Shown: positions 19,156 through 31,017 of the stretch, one piece after another
How positions within the stretch are numbered: position 1 is the first letter of the stretch
How the letters are laid out: each line of letters begins with the position of its first letter
Source of the DNA: Thalassobacillus devorans
GTDB taxonomy: Bacteria; Bacillota; Bacilli; Bacillales; Halobacillaceae
Assembly: GCF_011761345.1 (NCBI RefSeq)
Contig: NZ_JAASRY010000005.1
Span: 124,001 to 188,000 of the forward strand
DNA length: 64,000 nt
Direction of reading: 5' to 3'
Made by a program: the position numbers and the translations under genes
Notes under the pieces: model-generated
Seen by the model: the letters and a program-made list of their open reading frames with translations, nothing else
The model's database searches: none
Told to the model about the DNA's origin: nothing

Positions 19156-20898
19156 ATGAATGAAAATCGTTTTCGCTGGCGCAATCGGCAGCTCAGGGAA
19201 CACGCTGCCATCATCGATGGAAAACTCGCGCCTACTAAAGTAATCACAAACGCAACTTATTTGAATGTATATATGAAACAATGGATGGAAGGAAATATAT
19301 GGATTGACAATGACCGAATTGTTTATGTTGGCGAAGCTATGCCGGACAAAACAGACGGGACGGAAATGATTGACGCTTCGGAAAGCTACATTGTCCCAGG
19401 GTATATTGAGCCCCATTCTCACCCATTCCAACTATATAATCCCCAAAGCCTGGGGCTTTATGCAGCTCAGACAGGGACCACTACCCTTATTAATGACAAC
19501 TTGATGTGGCTTTTTTTATTGGATGAAAAGAAAGCGTTTTCTTTGCTGGAAGAATTCGTAGAATTGCCTTGTTCCATGTTCTGGTGGGGTCGTTACGACT
19601 CACAATCAGTGCTGCAGGAAACAGATCAGGAGGAATTCCAGGAAAAAGTAGTACCTTGGCTGAATCACGATGCTGTCATCCAGGGAGGGGAATTGACTTC
19701 CTGGCCGGAAGTGCTGAAGGGTGATGACCAGACCTTATACTGGATGCAGGAAACAACACGGCTTCGTAAACCGGTGGAAGGCCATCTGCCAGGGGCGTCC
19801 GAGCGCACGTTGACGAAAATGAAATTGCTCGGTGTCGATTCTGACCACGAAGCGATCTCGGCCGATGAAGTATTGAGACGGCTGGCGCTTGGATATAATG
19901 TCGGTCTCCGCAATTCTTCCATTCGCCCGGATCTGTACGGCATGTTGAAAGAACTGGTAGACCGCGGCCATAATCAATTCGACCATTTCATGATGACGAC
20001 CGACGGATCTACTCCTGGTTTTTATGAACAAGGAATCATGGATCACTGTGTGAAACTAGCATTGGAAGCAGGAGTACCGACGATTGATGCCTACTTGATG
20101 GCTTCGTATCAGGCCGCCAGACACTTTGGCATCGAACACCGTGTTGGAAGTATCGCACCAGGACGCACCGCCCACTTGAATTTCCTCCATTCACCAGAAG
20201 AGCCAAGCCCCCACTCGGTCCTGGCAAAAGGAGAATGGATGAAACGGGACAATGAAACATACACTGTCGAGAAGCCGATTGATTTTCCAAGTTTCGGGGT
20301 GACACCGCTACAAATAGATTGGGACTTGAATGAGGAAGACCTCCAATTCTCTATGCCGCTCGGAATGAATATGAAGAGCTCTGTCATCATGCAGCCGTAT
20401 GCACTCAGCAGCGATGCCTCGCGAGAAGAGCTGCCAGAGGGAAATGATGAATCCTTTTTAATGCTGCTTGACCGTGAAGGGGAATGGCGAGTCAACACGG
20501 TTTTGAAAGGCTTCACGAATCGATTGGGCGCTCTGATCAGTTCCTATTCGAATACGGGAGATATCGTACTGTTAGGGAAAAACAAGCAGGATATGAAGAT
20601 AGCCTTTAACCGGATGAAAGAAATAGGGGGAGGCATTGTTCTTGTACATGATGGTGACATTATCTATGAAATGCCGCTGAAACTCGGCGGGGTCATGTCT
20701 GATGAAAAAATGGAAACAGTCATACAGAAGGAAAAGGAACTGCGCGAGCATTTGAGGAGCTTCGGATACCGCCACGAAGATCCTGTCTATACCTTATTGT
20801 TCTTATCCTCTGTTCACCTGCCATACATTCGTATTACCCCGGTAGGAATTTTGGATGTGAAAAAGAAAGAGGTACTCTTTCCTGCAATAATGCGTTAA
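19156..20898 (+). CDS. yerA: Adenine deaminase-family protein YerA
   Basis: 580-residue amidohydrolase of the adenine deaminase group. Metal ligands are visible in PGYIEPHSHP (81-90; His87, His89), with a second conserved region VEGHLPGASE near residue 213, RNSSIRPDL, and a late Asp-containing segment MTTDGSTPG. The C-terminal part matches the adenine deaminase C-terminal domain (GGGIVLVHDGDIIYEMPLKLGG). It would turn adenine into hypoxanthine, feeding PbuG/purine salvage, but YerA proteins are less well proven than AdeC. Start ATG after GGGGGAAGG. A weak cre-like sequence (19102-19115, 12 of 14 matches) lies just before a possible -10 TAAGAT. Confidence 0.88.
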   Translation: MNENRFRWRNRQLREHAAIIDGKLAPTKVITNATYLNVYMKQWMEGNIWIDNDRIVYVGEAMPDKTDGTEMIDASESYIVPGYIEPHSHPFQLYNPQSLGLYAAQTGTTTLINDNLMWLFLLDEKKAFSLLEEFVELPCSMFWWGRYDSQSVLQETDQEEFQEKVVPWLNHDAVIQGGELTSWPEVLKGDDQTLYWMQETTRLRKPVEGHLPGASERTLTKMKLLGVDSDHEAISADEVLRRLALGYNVGLRNSSIRPDLYGMLKELVDRGHNQFDHFMMTTDGSTPGFYEQGIMDHCVKLALEAGVPTIDAYLMASYQAARHFGIEHRVGSIAPGRTAHLNFLHSPEEPSPHSVLAKGEWMKRDNETYTVEKPIDFPSFGVTPLQIDWDLNEEDLQFSMPLGMNMKSSVIMQPYALSSDASREELPEGNDESFLMLLDREGEWRVNTVLKGFTNRLGALISSYSNTGDIVLLGKNKQDMKIAFNRMKEIGGGIVLVHDGDIIYEMPLKLGGVMSDEKMETVIQKEKELREHLRSFGYRHEDPVYTLLFLSSVHLPYIRITPVGILDVKKKEVLFPAIMR

Positions 20899-20939
20899 AA
20901 TGTTAATATAGAGAAATAATGATTTAAGGGTGGGACTAC

Positions 20940-22022
20940 GTGAAAAAGATTATACTGGGGATTCTGCTGCTTATGATCTTGTTGCTGGCTGCTTGTACGA
21001 GTGAATCGGGTAAAGGGAAACAACCGGGAGATACTCCTGAATCCAACGATGCAGGTGAGTCAGAGAGCAGCAGTGAGGAAGAAACGGCGGAAGATACATA
21101 TGCCAATGTATTTCCTTTTACGGGAGAGCCGACTAATGATCCGGTGGACCATCGGGCCCTCGCTGTGATGGTAAACAACCATTCAAAAGCAAGGCCGCAA
21201 ACAGGGCTCAGCCAGGCGGACATCGTCTATGAATTATTGGCTGAAGGTGAAATCACTCGATTTTTAGCAGTTTTTCATAGTACAATTCCGGATGAAGTAG
21301 GGCCGGTGAGAAGTGCCAGGCCTTATTATTTCAATCTTGCCAAAGCCCATGATGCTATTTATACCTATCATGGAGCGGCTAATTTTATTGATGAACAAAT
21401 TAGAAATGATGGCCATGACTACCTCAACGGAGCAACATACGATAATGATGGGCGCTTGTTTAAACGGGATAACACCAGGAAAGCTCCTCATAATTCCTAC
21501 TTGCTGACGGAGGGGGTTGCATCAGTCGCTGACAGAAAAGGCTATGAAAGCAGCCGAAACATCGCCCCTTTTACTTTTACTAATGAGAAAACAGCTCTGA
21601 ATAGTGGCGGAAAAGAAGTTTCTGATCTGAAGATTATCTATTCGGAACGTTTTGATAGCACTGTTTCTTACGCGTATGATTCAAAAGACGGGAAGTACAT
21701 GCGTTACAGTGATGGCAAGCGAACCGAAGAGCGCGATGATAACGTGCCAATCAAGCTTGCTAATGTATTGATTATAGAAACAAGTCACCAAGTGATTGAT
21801 TCTGCTGGCCGCAGGGACATTGATTTGATTTCCGGTGGTAAAGGGTACTTGCTTCAGGCAGGGAAGCTTCGGGAAATCACCTGGAAAAATGAGTCCGGCC
21901 GCATCATTCCATATGCAGGGGATGAAAAAGCGGGAATGCTTCCAGGGCGCACGTGGGTGAACGTGATTCCATCCAGCCCTGGACTTGAACAGTCTGTATC
22001 TTACCGGGTAACAGGAGAATAG
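20940..22022 (+). CDS. yerB: DUF3048 lipoprotein YerB
   Basis: 360 residues with a lipoprotein signal: MKKIILGILLLMILLLAAC, with Cys19 as the lipidated residue, then an acidic Ser/Glu-rich linker (about 20-55) and the DUF3048 domain (RALAVMVNNHSKARPQTGLSQAD and GPVRSARPYY). GTG start after AAGGGTGGG. Anchored outside the membrane. Function unknown. Its position between yerA and yerC is conserved with Bacillus. Confidence 0.9.
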   Translation: MKKIILGILLLMILLLAACTSESGKGKQPGDTPESNDAGESESSSEEETAEDTYANVFPFTGEPTNDPVDHRALAVMVNNHSKARPQTGLSQADIVYELLAEGEITRFLAVFHSTIPDEVGPVRSARPYYFNLAKAHDAIYTYHGAANFIDEQIRNDGHDYLNGATYDNDGRLFKRDNTRKAPHNSYLLTEGVASVADRKGYESSRNIAPFTFTNEKTALNSGGKEVSDLKIIYSERFDSTVSYAYDSKDGKYMRYSDGKRTEERDDNVPIKLANVLIIETSHQVIDSAGRRDIDLISGGKGYLLQAGKLREITWKNESGRIIPYAGDEKAGMLPGRTWVNVIPSSPGLEQSVSYRVTGE

Positions 22023-22030
22023 GAGGATGA

Positions 22031-22339
22031 ATGTTAATGCAAATCGATAAATTGCGGGGGAAAACCCTGGATCAACTTTTTGAGGCGATACTCGCATTAG
22101 AAAATGTAGAAGAATGCTATCGCTTTTTTGATGATCTGGCTACAATGAACGAAGTGCAATCGCTGGCCCAGCGTCTGGAAGTAGCCCGGATGCTACGCGA
22201 GGGTTTTACTTACCATAAAATCGAAACCGAAACAGGAGCTTCTACAGCTACCATTTCCCGTGTGAAGCGTAGTTTGAACTATGGTAATGACGCCTATCAG
22301 ATGGCACTTGATCGTCTGACCGCACAAAAAAATAAATAA
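22031..22339 (+). CDS. yerC: TrpR-related DNA-binding protein YerC
   Basis: 102 residues in the YerC/YecD family with a TrpR-like helix-turn-helix: NEVQSLAQRLEVARMLREG then KIETETGASTATISRVKRSL (recognition helix about 75-94). Two ATGs are possible. 22031 follows GGAGG closely, while 22037 gives MQIDKLRG, the start usual in relatives. Regulatory target unknown. Eight bases after yerB, so co-transcribed. Confidence 0.9.
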   Translation: MLMQIDKLRGKTLDQLFEAILALENVEECYRFFDDLATMNEVQSLAQRLEVARMLREGFTYHKIETETGASTATISRVKRSLNYGNDAYQMALDRLTAQKNK

Positions 22340-22347
22340 ATGATATA

Positions 22348-22386
22348 AAATCGCGCCCGTATGATACGGAGCGCGATTATTTTTTC
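22348..22386 (+). terminator. Terminator after yerC
   Basis: AAAATCGCGC...CCGTATGATACGG...GCGCGATT, then ATTTTTTC. The stem itself contains CGCGC units (22352, 22371), close kin to the motif of the array that follows. Confidence 0.8.
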
Positions 22387-22401
22387 TGAAAAAAGACTGT
22401 T

Positions 22402-22507
22402 CGCGCCTAAATATGCTTTTTCGCGCATACCTCAGGATAATTCGCGCCTAATTTCAAACCTCCGCGCCCAAATATAAAAATTCGCGCTGGATTTTTGATT
22501 TTCGCGC
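22402..22507 (-). repeat. Six-unit phased GGCGCGAA array between yerC and pcrB
   Basis: On the + strand CGCGC starts at 22402, 22422, 22443, 22463, 22483 and 22503 (spacing 20, 21, 20, 20, 20), mostly in the context TTCGCGCC(T/C)AA. The reverse complement, TTAGGCGCGAA, is the same motif as the 5436-5545 array, so this copy points the other way. Spacers are A/T-rich and unrelated in sequence. No ORF covers it. Confidence 0.8.
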
Positions 22508-22553
22508 TACATATCGGAAGCGGCTGTGCTGGTTCCTTTCTGGTACTAGTTTT

Positions 22554-22562
22554 TGCTATAAT
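22554..22562 (+). promoter_or_regulatory. Extended -10 promoter of pcrB-pcrA-ligA-camS
   Basis: TGCTATAAT is a perfect extended -10 (TGnTATAAT). No convincing -35 is visible. It lies about 40 bp ahead of the pcrB start. Confidence 0.5.
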
Positions 22563-22600
22563 GAAATAATGGATTACAGGAGAAATTGGAGGACAGAATC

Positions 22601-23284
22601 GTGTACAATGTGAACGAGTGGCAGCATGTATTCAAGCTCGATCCGAATAAGGAAATTACAGATGAAGATTTAGAAAAAGTGTGCGAATCAGGGACAGATG
22701 CTGTCATCGTCGGTGGAACGGATCATGTGACCCTCGATGATGTATTGAATCTGCTGGCGAGGGTACGTCGGTATTCTGTACCATGTGTGCTGGAGATGTC
22801 GAATCTTGACGCGATCACCCCTGGTTTCGATTTTTATTTTATTCCGATGGTGATGAACAGCCGGGATAAAAAATGGATGATGGATATCCAGCACCAGGCG
22901 GTCAAGGAGTACGGAGACATCATGAACTGGGAAGAACTTTTGGTCGAAGGATACTGTATCCTTAATGAGGAAGCCAAAGCTTTCCGCTATACCGATAGCA
23001 TCCTTCCATCGAAAGAGGATGTCATCGCCTATGCACGGATGGCGGAGCACATGTACAACCTGCCGATTTTTTATATGGAATATAGCGGTCTCTATGGAGA
23101 TGCCGATCTCGTCAAAGAAGTAAAAGACACGCTTGAGCATACGTGCCTTTTTTATGGCGGCGGTATTACTACCACAGAACAAGCTAAGGAAATGAAACAG
23201 CATGCCGATGTCATTGTCGTCGGAAATATCATATATGAAGATTTGAAAGCTGCCTTGAAGACGGTAAAGGCAGCTAAAGGATAA
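22601..23284 (+). CDS. pcrB: Heptaprenylglyceryl phosphate synthase PcrB
   Basis: TIM-barrel prenyltransferase joining heptaprenyl diphosphate to glycerol-1-phosphate (Firmicute archaeal-type ether lipid). 227 residues from the GTG at 22601 ([19 protein letters not shown]), which is spaced 8 nt from GGAGG. An upstream TTG overlaps that Shine-Dalgarno and is rejected. Substrate motifs include GGTDHVT (about 34-40), PIFYMEYSG and [13 protein letters not shown] with VVVGNI-type [13 protein letters not shown] near the end. First gene of the pcrB-pcrA-ligA-camS unit. Confidence 0.95.
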   Translation: MYNVNEWQHVFKLDPNKEITDEDLEKVCESGTDAVIVGGTDHVTLDDVLNLLARVRRYSVPCVLEMSNLDAITPGFDFYFIPMVMNSRDKKWMMDIQHQAVKEYGDIMNWEELLVEGYCILNEEAKAFRYTDSILPSKEDVIAYARMAEHMYNLPIFYMEYSGLYGDADLVKEVKDTLEHTCLFYGGGITTTEQAKEMKQHADVIVVGNIIYEDLKAALKTVKAAKG

Positions 23285-23306
23285 ATTAACAAAGGATGGT
23301 GTCAAT

Positions 23307-25538
23307 ATGGCCCAGGCAATTAACGGGTTATTAAAAGGCCTCAACGAACCCCAGCGGAATGCAGTGACACATACAGAAGGACCACTTTTGATCATGGCAG
23401 GTGCCGGAAGTGGAAAAACACGTGTACTTACCCATCGGATTGCTTATTTACTGCAGGAAAAAGAAGCATCCCCACGCAGCATACTGGCCATTACATTTAC
23501 CAATAAGGCTGCTCGTGAAATGAAGGAAAGGGTGGAAGCGCTCGTCGGCCAGGAAGGCGAATCCATCTGGATGTCGACCTTTCACTCGATGTGTGTAAGA
23601 ATCCTTCGCCGTGATATCGACCGTATTGGTATCGATCGTAACTTTTCTATTCTGGATTCCAGCGATCAGCTATCAGTCATCAAACAAGTGTTGAAACAGC
23701 TGAATCTTGATCCGAAAAAGTGGGATCCGCGTGCGATGCTCGGGGCAATCAGTGGGGCGAAAAACGAACTGATGTCGCCGGACGATTACACCCAGCAGGC
23801 GGGAAGCTATTATGAAGAGCAAGTAGCAGAGGTATACAAACGCTATACCAAAACGCTGCGAAAGAATCAGTCACTCGATTTTGATGACTTGATTATGCAG
23901 ACGTTGAACCTGTTCGACCGGGTGCCGGAAGTGTTGGAATATTACCAGCGCCGGTTCCAATATATCCATGTTGATGAGTATCAGGATACCAACCATGCAC
24001 AGTATCAGCTAGTCAACCAGCTCGCGAGCCGTTACCAGAATCTTTGCGTCGTGGGGGATTCTGACCAGTCGATCTATCGCTGGCGCGGAGCCGACATTCA
24101 GAATATCCTGTCGTTCGAAAAGGACTACCCGAATGCAAAGGTCATCATGCTGGAGCAGAACTATCGCTCGACGAAATTGATACTGGATGCAGCCAATAAG
24201 GTGATCGAAAACAACCCGGGACGTAAACCGAAGCGCCTTTGGACAGACAATGATGGCGGCGAAAAAATCTACTATCACGCAGCGGCTACAGAACGGGAAG
24301 AGGGATTGTTCGTCACCAATAAAATAGAAGAGATGGTGCATGACCATAAATGTCAGTATAAAGACATCGCGATTCTTTATCGTACCAATGCCCAGTCCCG
24401 TGCGATCGAGGAAACGTTCGTAAAAGCAGGCGTTCCTTACCAGATGATCGGTGGAACCAAGTTCTATGACAGAAAAGAAATCAAAGATATGCTCGCTTAT
24501 TTGCGTCTGATTGCCAACCCAAATGATGATTTAAGTTTTACCCGAGTGGTCAACGAACCGAAACGCGGTGTCGGGAAAACTAGCATTGAAAAAATGCAGG
24601 CCTATGCGGCTGATCATGATATTTCTCTTTTTGAAGCAGCTGCAGAAGTCGATTTTGTCGGGGTGAGTGCCCGGGCAGCAAAGGCGATTATGGCGTTCCG
24701 TACCATGATTGATAATTGGACCAAACAGCAGGAGTTTTTATCCGCTACTGATATGGTTCAGGAAGTTATCGATAAGACAGGCTATGAGGAAATGCTGAAG
24801 AATGAAAAAAGCATTGAAGCACAAAGCCGTCTGGAAAACATTGAAGAATTCAAATCCGTTACTAAAAACTTCGAAGAGAACAGTGAAGATAAAACCTTGA
24901 TCGCTTTCTTGACAGACCTTGCATTGATAGCTGATATCGACCAGATGGATGAGGATCCAATGGGAGATAATAAAGTAGTATTGATGACGCTTCATTCAGC
25001 GAAAGGACTGGAGTTCCCGACTGTCTTTCTGATCGGAATGGAGGAAAATGTATTCCCGCACAGCCGATCAATTATGGATGAAGAAGAAATGGAAGAAGAA
25101 CGGCGACTTGCTTATGTGGGGATTACACGTGCGGAAAAACAGCTGTACATGACTCATGCAAAAATGCGCACGTTATATGGAAGAACGAACATGAACCCGG
25201 TTAGCAGATTTATCAACGAAATACCGGAAGATATGATCGAAGGCAAAGCGGAAAAAGACAACATCCCGTTTTTCAATAATCAAAAGCAACGGACCACAGG
25301 CTTTGAAGCTCCTGCCCAGCCAAAACGTGCTCCTCAGAAGCTGAAGCAAAAGACAACATCCGGGGGAGAAAAAATTACCTGGCAGGCTGGTGATAAAGCC
25401 CAGCATAAAAAGTGGGGCGTAGGCACTGTCGTCAAGGTGCAAGGTGAAGGAGAAGCGATGGAGCTTGATATCGCGTTTCCGGCACCGGTTGGCGTCAAGC
25501 GCCTGCTGGCCAAATTCGCACCAATCACAAAAGTATAA
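23307..25538 (+). CDS. pcrA: ATP-dependent DNA helicase PcrA (UvrD/Rep superfamily 1)
   Basis: 3'-5' helicase for repair, plasmid replication and removal of transcription-replication conflicts. 743 residues. Walker A AGAGSGKT (31-38), motif II DEYQDTN, motif [17 protein letters not shown], motif IV EQNYRST, motif [12 protein letters not shown] and motif [14 protein letters not shown] are all intact. The C-terminal Tudor-like tail ([20 protein letters not shown]) that contacts RNA polymerase in PcrA is present. ATG after AAAGGATGG, 22 bp past pcrB. Confidence 0.98.
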   Translation: MAQAINGLLKGLNEPQRNAVTHTEGPLLIMAGAGSGKTRVLTHRIAYLLQEKEASPRSILAITFTNKAAREMKERVEALVGQEGESIWMSTFHSMCVRILRRDIDRIGIDRNFSILDSSDQLSVIKQVLKQLNLDPKKWDPRAMLGAISGAKNELMSPDDYTQQAGSYYEEQVAEVYKRYTKTLRKNQSLDFDDLIMQTLNLFDRVPEVLEYYQRRFQYIHVDEYQDTNHAQYQLVNQLASRYQNLCVVGDSDQSIYRWRGADIQNILSFEKDYPNAKVIMLEQNYRSTKLILDAANKVIENNPGRKPKRLWTDNDGGEKIYYHAAATEREEGLFVTNKIEEMVHDHKCQYKDIAILYRTNAQSRAIEETFVKAGVPYQMIGGTKFYDRKEIKDMLAYLRLIANPNDDLSFTRVVNEPKRGVGKTSIEKMQAYAADHDISLFEAAAEVDFVGVSARAAKAIMAFRTMIDNWTKQQEFLSATDMVQEVIDKTGYEEMLKNEKSIEAQSRLENIEEFKSVTKNFEENSEDKTLIAFLTDLALIADIDQMDEDPMGDNKVVLMTLHSAKGLEFPTVFLIGMEENVFPHSRSIMDEEEMEEERRLAYVGITRAEKQLYMTHAKMRTLYGRTNMNPVSRFINEIPEDMIEGKAEKDNIPFFNNQKQRTTGFEAPAQPKRAPQKLKQKTTSGGEKITWQAGDKAQHKKWGVGTVVKVQGEGEAMELDIAFPAPVGVKRLLAKFAPITKV

Positions 25539-25543
25539 GGTGA

Positions 25544-27556
<2,013 letters not shown>

Positions 27557-27567
27557 GGAGTGGAAAT

Positions 27568-28689
27568 ATGAGAAAGCTGCACGCATTATGGATGAGTACT
27601 CTCCTGGTGCTGACCGCCTGTATACCGGTTTATGATAATGACGAAGAAATAGTACAGGAAAACACGGAAGATAATAAGAATGAAACTGCGATCGTCCCCC
27701 GTCATAATATCTCCGAAGAACATTATAAAACAATTTTAACGGAGGACGGTCCAAAACAAGCGAAAGCTCGTGGGACGATAACCAGACAGCTGAACAATCG
27801 ACTGGATATTGACGAGATGGAAACGGGCCTGCAACGGCATTCCAAAGAATATTTTGAGCCTGGCTCTCACTTTTATCAAGCAGGGCAATATTTAGAAAGA
27901 GATACTGTCCTTGGGTTGATTGATGGATTGAACCCAGACCGTGACAAGTTAGAGTCAGAAGACGACCATCGCGAAAATCCCAGAGTGCTTTCCCATATCC
28001 TGGAACAGAATTATTTGAAAGAAGAAGAGGAGGGTGTCGTTAAGCTGGCTGGCATTTCGATCGGATTGGCATTGAAGTCCACCTATTCCTTCCAAACAGA
28101 AATAGGAGGACCTACTTACGATGAAGATATTTCTGCGCAGGAAATTATTGAAATGGGACAGCGTGCTGCCGACCAGGTGATAGAGGAGATACGTAACACA
28201 GAAGGTCTTGAGAACGTACCGATCATGATTGCTCTTTATCGTGAGGAAGATTCCGGTTCCGCTGTTCCTGGTAATTTTATTAAAAAAGCGTACGTGAAAG
28301 GCGGAAGTACCAATTCTCCTGATTGGAAAGATGTTAACGAGGACTTCATTTTGTTCCCTTCTGGAGAAGCGGAAGAAAAACATTACCAGGATTCTCAGCT
28401 GCTAGGAGAATTCCGTAATGAAGTGTCGAAGTATTTCCCTAACTTTGTAGGGTTTGTAGGAGAAGGTTTCTATGTTAACGATACATTAGAAGAGGTATCG
28501 ATAGAAATCCCGATCCAGTTTCAGTCGAAGAATGAAGTGGTCGGGTTCACCCAGTATGTATATGGTTTTGTAATGGAAATGTTCAATGAAGATTATGAGA
28601 TAGAAGTGAAAATCAATAGTAATAGTCAGCCGGAAAGTGTCATCGTTAAAGAGCGAGGCAAGGAAGAGCCCTACGTCCATATCTATTAA
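27568..28689 (+). CDS. camS: CamS-family sex-pheromone-like lipoprotein (YerH type)
   Basis: 373 residues with signal MRKLHALWMSTLLVLTAC; Cys18 is the expected lipidation site. The mature protein is acidic and shows the CamS pattern (TYSFQTEIGGPTY, EEIRNTEGLENVPIMIALYR and YGFVMEMFN). In staphylococci the processed signal peptide acts as a pheromone, but the role of the mature protein in Bacillaceae is unknown. Cotranscribed with ligA (11 bp gap) and followed by a terminator. Confidence 0.93.
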   Translation: MRKLHALWMSTLLVLTACIPVYDNDEEIVQENTEDNKNETAIVPRHNISEEHYKTILTEDGPKQAKARGTITRQLNNRLDIDEMETGLQRHSKEYFEPGSHFYQAGQYLERDTVLGLIDGLNPDRDKLESEDDHRENPRVLSHILEQNYLKEEEEGVVKLAGISIGLALKSTYSFQTEIGGPTYDEDISAQEIIEMGQRAADQVIEEIRNTEGLENVPIMIALYREEDSGSAVPGNFIKKAYVKGGSTNSPDWKDVNEDFILFPSGEAEEKHYQDSQLLGEFRNEVSKYFPNFVGFVGEGFYVNDTLEEVSIEIPIQFQSKNEVVGFTQYVYGFVMEMFNEDYEIEVKINSNSQPESVIVKERGKEEPYVHIY

Positions 28690-28697
28690 TCTCACAC

Positions 28698-28729
28698 CCC
28701 ACCCTGAGACATATCAGGGTGGGATTTTT
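28698..28729 (+). terminator. Terminator after camS
   Basis: CCCACCCTGA (28698-28707) pairs with TCAGGGTGGG (28714-28723), then ATTTTTAG. Confidence 0.8.
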
Positions 28730-28799
28730 AGTTCCCATGTTGAATTACAGTTAAGCTCATTTGAAGATTCAGCTTTAAGATAAGTTGTTTCCGTTTTGG

Positions 28800-28880
28800 T
28801 GTGAGCGTTTGGAGGGCCGGGAAATCCTCGCTTTCCATGGGCGTACGGTGAGCTTCCTCCTGCGGGTTCCCTCCCATAGG
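28800..28880. repeat. Decayed partial copy of the palindromic element
   Basis: CCGGGAAATCCTCGCTTTCC, then ACGGTGAGCTTCCTCCTGCGG, follows the order of the left half of the element at 18404-18579 (GGGAAATAGCTCGCTTTCC ... ACGGCAAGCCTCCTCG) with gaps. The right half and outer arms are missing. Confidence 0.5.
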
Positions 28881-28946
28881 ATAAACAACAAAAACATTTA
28901 AAAATCCTAAAGCTACTGTACTGGAAAAATAATTCAGATGTTAGAT

Positions 28947-28996
28947 TTGAACAGTTAGTAGAGATAAGATAGAATATGTTATGGAAGCGCTTTAAT
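28947..28996 (+). promoter_or_regulatory. SigA promoter of rocA with an overlapping cre site
   Basis: TTGAAC (28947-28952), 17 bp, TAGAAT (28970-28975). ATGGAAGCGCTTTAAT (28981-28996) matches the CcpA consensus WTGNAARCGNWWWCAW at 15 of 16 positions and covers the expected start site, a position typical of direct CcpA repression. Confidence 0.6.
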
Positions 28997-29058
28997 AAGG
29001 TTACATAAGTGAGACGAAAGCGGGCTTCTATTTCTATTTCCCAAGGAGGCGTTTTAGA

Positions 29059-30609
29059 ATGGTAGTACCTTACAAGCATGAACCCTTTACAGATTTCAGT
29101 GTTGAAGAAAATCGCAAGGCAATGGAAGAGGCGATTGCGCAAGTGGAATCTGATTTAGGTAAAGAATATCCACTGATCATTGGTGGCGAGCGTATTATGA
29201 CAGACGATAAAATCGAGGTCGTCAACCCGGCCAATCGGAAAGAAGTCATCGGTTATGTGTCGAAAACAAATAGAAACCTTGCTGAAAAAGCGCATAATAT
29301 TGCGGACGAAACCTTCGAATGGTGGCGCAAGACAGACGCGAGCTTCCGTGCAGATATTTTGTTCCGTGCAGCTGCAATTGTCCGTCGCCGCAAGCATGAG
29401 TTTACGGCTCATCTTATTAAAGAAGGCGGTAAGCCATGGAAAGAAGCGGATGCTGATACGGCAGAAGCAATCGACTTCATGGAATTCTATGCCCGCCAGA
29501 TGCTGAGGATTGATGGTGGGGTAGAGATCAATTCCCGCCCAATTGAAAATAATCGCTTCAATTATATTCCGTTAGGTGTCGGGGTTGTCATTTCTCCATG
29601 GAACTTCCTGTTTGCCATTATGTGTGGTACGACCGTAGCTTCAATGGTTTCCGGAAATACTGTTCTATTAAAACCAGCAAGTGTGACACCAATCATTGCT
29701 TATAAGATGATGGAAGTTCTGGAAGAAGCGGGGATGCCTGCAGGAGTTATCAACTATGTACCTGGAAGCGGAAAAGAAGTGGGTGACTATCTGGTTGACC
29801 ACCCACGCACACGTTTCATCAGTTTCACTGGCTCTCGTGAAGTCGGAACGCGTATCTTTGAACGCGCAGCCAAAGTACAGGATGGACAAAAATGGCTGAA
29901 GCGTACCATCATTGAAATGGGTGGTAAAGATACCATTGTTGTCGACAATGAGTCTGACCTTGAGCTTGCGGCGGATGCCATTACCTATTCTGCGTTCGGC
30001 TTCTCCGGGCAGAAGTGTTCTGCATGTTCCCGTGTTGTCGCTCATGAAGATGTTTACGATGAGCTGCTTGAACGAGTGGTTGAAAAAACGAAGAATGAAG
30101 TGAAATATGGCGATCCGACTGACCATGGTTCTTACATGGGGCCGGTCATCGATCAGGGCGCTTATGATAAGATCCTTGGGTACATTTCCAAAGGTAAAGA
30201 AGAAGGTCGCCTTGTCCATGGCGGTAAGGGGGACAACAGCAAAGGATGGTTCATCGAACCGACTATTTTTGCAGATGTTGACCCGGAAGCTGTCATTATG
30301 CAGGAAGAGATCTTCGGACCAGTGGTGGCATTTACAAAAGCTAAGTCATTTGATGAAGCCATTGAAATCGCCAACAATACCGAATACGGACTGACTGGTG
30401 CCGTAATTACAAATAACAGACAGCACCTGGAACAGGCCAGAGAAGATTTCCATGTTGGAAACCTTTACTTCAACCGTGGCTGTACAGCGGCGATTGTCGG
30501 CTACCATCCATTTGGCGGATTCAATATGTCCGGTACTGATTCAAAAGCTGGCGGACCAGATTATCTGCTGCACCATATGCAGCCGAAAACAACTTCTGAA
30601 ATGCTTTAA
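29059..30609 (+). CDS. rocA: 1-pyrroline-5-carboxylate dehydrogenase
   Basis: NAD-dependent oxidation of glutamate semialdehyde/P5C to glutamate, the last step of arginine, ornithine and proline breakdown. 516 residues, aldehyde dehydrogenase fold. General base Glu286 lies in IIEMGGKDT and nucleophile Cys320 in [19 protein letters not shown] is the cofactor turn. ATG after AAGGAGGCG. Single gene with its own promoter, cre and terminator. No proline dehydrogenase gene is adjacent, unlike the putB-putC-putP clusters of some relatives. Confidence 0.96.
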   Translation: MVVPYKHEPFTDFSVEENRKAMEEAIAQVESDLGKEYPLIIGGERIMTDDKIEVVNPANRKEVIGYVSKTNRNLAEKAHNIADETFEWWRKTDASFRADILFRAAAIVRRRKHEFTAHLIKEGGKPWKEADADTAEAIDFMEFYARQMLRIDGGVEINSRPIENNRFNYIPLGVGVVISPWNFLFAIMCGTTVASMVSGNTVLLKPASVTPIIAYKMMEVLEEAGMPAGVINYVPGSGKEVGDYLVDHPRTRFISFTGSREVGTRIFERAAKVQDGQKWLKRTIIEMGGKDTIVVDNESDLELAADAITYSAFGFSGQKCSACSRVVAHEDVYDELLERVVEKTKNEVKYGDPTDHGSYMGPVIDQGAYDKILGYISKGKEEGRLVHGGKGDNSKGWFIEPTIFADVDPEAVIMQEEIFGPVVAFTKAKSFDEAIEIANNTEYGLTGAVITNNRQHLEQAREDFHVGNLYFNRGCTAAIVGYHPFGGFNMSGTDSKAGGPDYLLHHMQPKTTSEML

Positions 30610-30615
30610 TCGTTT

Positions 30616-30648
30616 AAAAAAATCCTCCAATAAAGGAGGATTTTTTTT
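30616..30648 (+). terminator. Terminator after rocA
   Basis: AAAAAATCCTCC, loop AATAAA, GGAGGATTTTTTTT. Confidence 0.9.
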
Positions 30649-30730
30649 ATGAAGACGGATATAATAAAAGCGCATACAAGCAAAGGAATATTTGTAAATA
30701 TTTGTATAGGTAGATAGTAGTACCCACCTG

Positions 30731-30897
30731 AAACAGGTCCTGTTTAAATTTATTAAATTTTTTTTTATTACCTTTTATGAATATATATCGCATATAAAAA
30801 ATATATGACGGTATATATAGTGTTTAAATGTATAATCATACATCCATTTGTCGATGATATAATTTTTGCAATGTTCAAATCATTTGTATATGATATA
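30731..30897 (+). promoter_or_regulatory. AT-rich leader of putP with a palindrome and repeated extended -10 boxes
   Basis: AAACAGGTCCTGTTT (30731-30745) is a perfect 15-bp palindrome, a candidate operator. CATTTGTCGATGATATAA (from 30845) and CATTTGTATATGATATAG (from 30881) are direct repeats 36 bp apart, each ending in an extended -10 (TGATATAAT, TGATATAGT), so they may be two promoters or two binding sites. Clear -35 boxes are not seen. The remainder of 30650-31017 is very A/T-rich with no gene. Confidence 0.35.
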
Positions 30898-31017
30898 GTT
30901 GTACCTGCGTTTGTGTTTTATCACTCCTGTTACTTTTGAATCATAATTTTAAATTTTTAAAAAATTGCATGGGAGTGTATAACGGAGATACGGAACAAAA
31001 AATATGGAGGTGGAAAC

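Noticed and set aside
22586-22600. TTG at 22586 as the pcrB start
   Set aside because: It overlaps the GGAGG Shine-Dalgarno; the GTG at 22601 gives the MY...W start usual for PcrB.
29668-30219. A 183-codon open frame antisense to rocA
   Set aside because: Shadow of the aldehyde dehydrogenase catalytic region.
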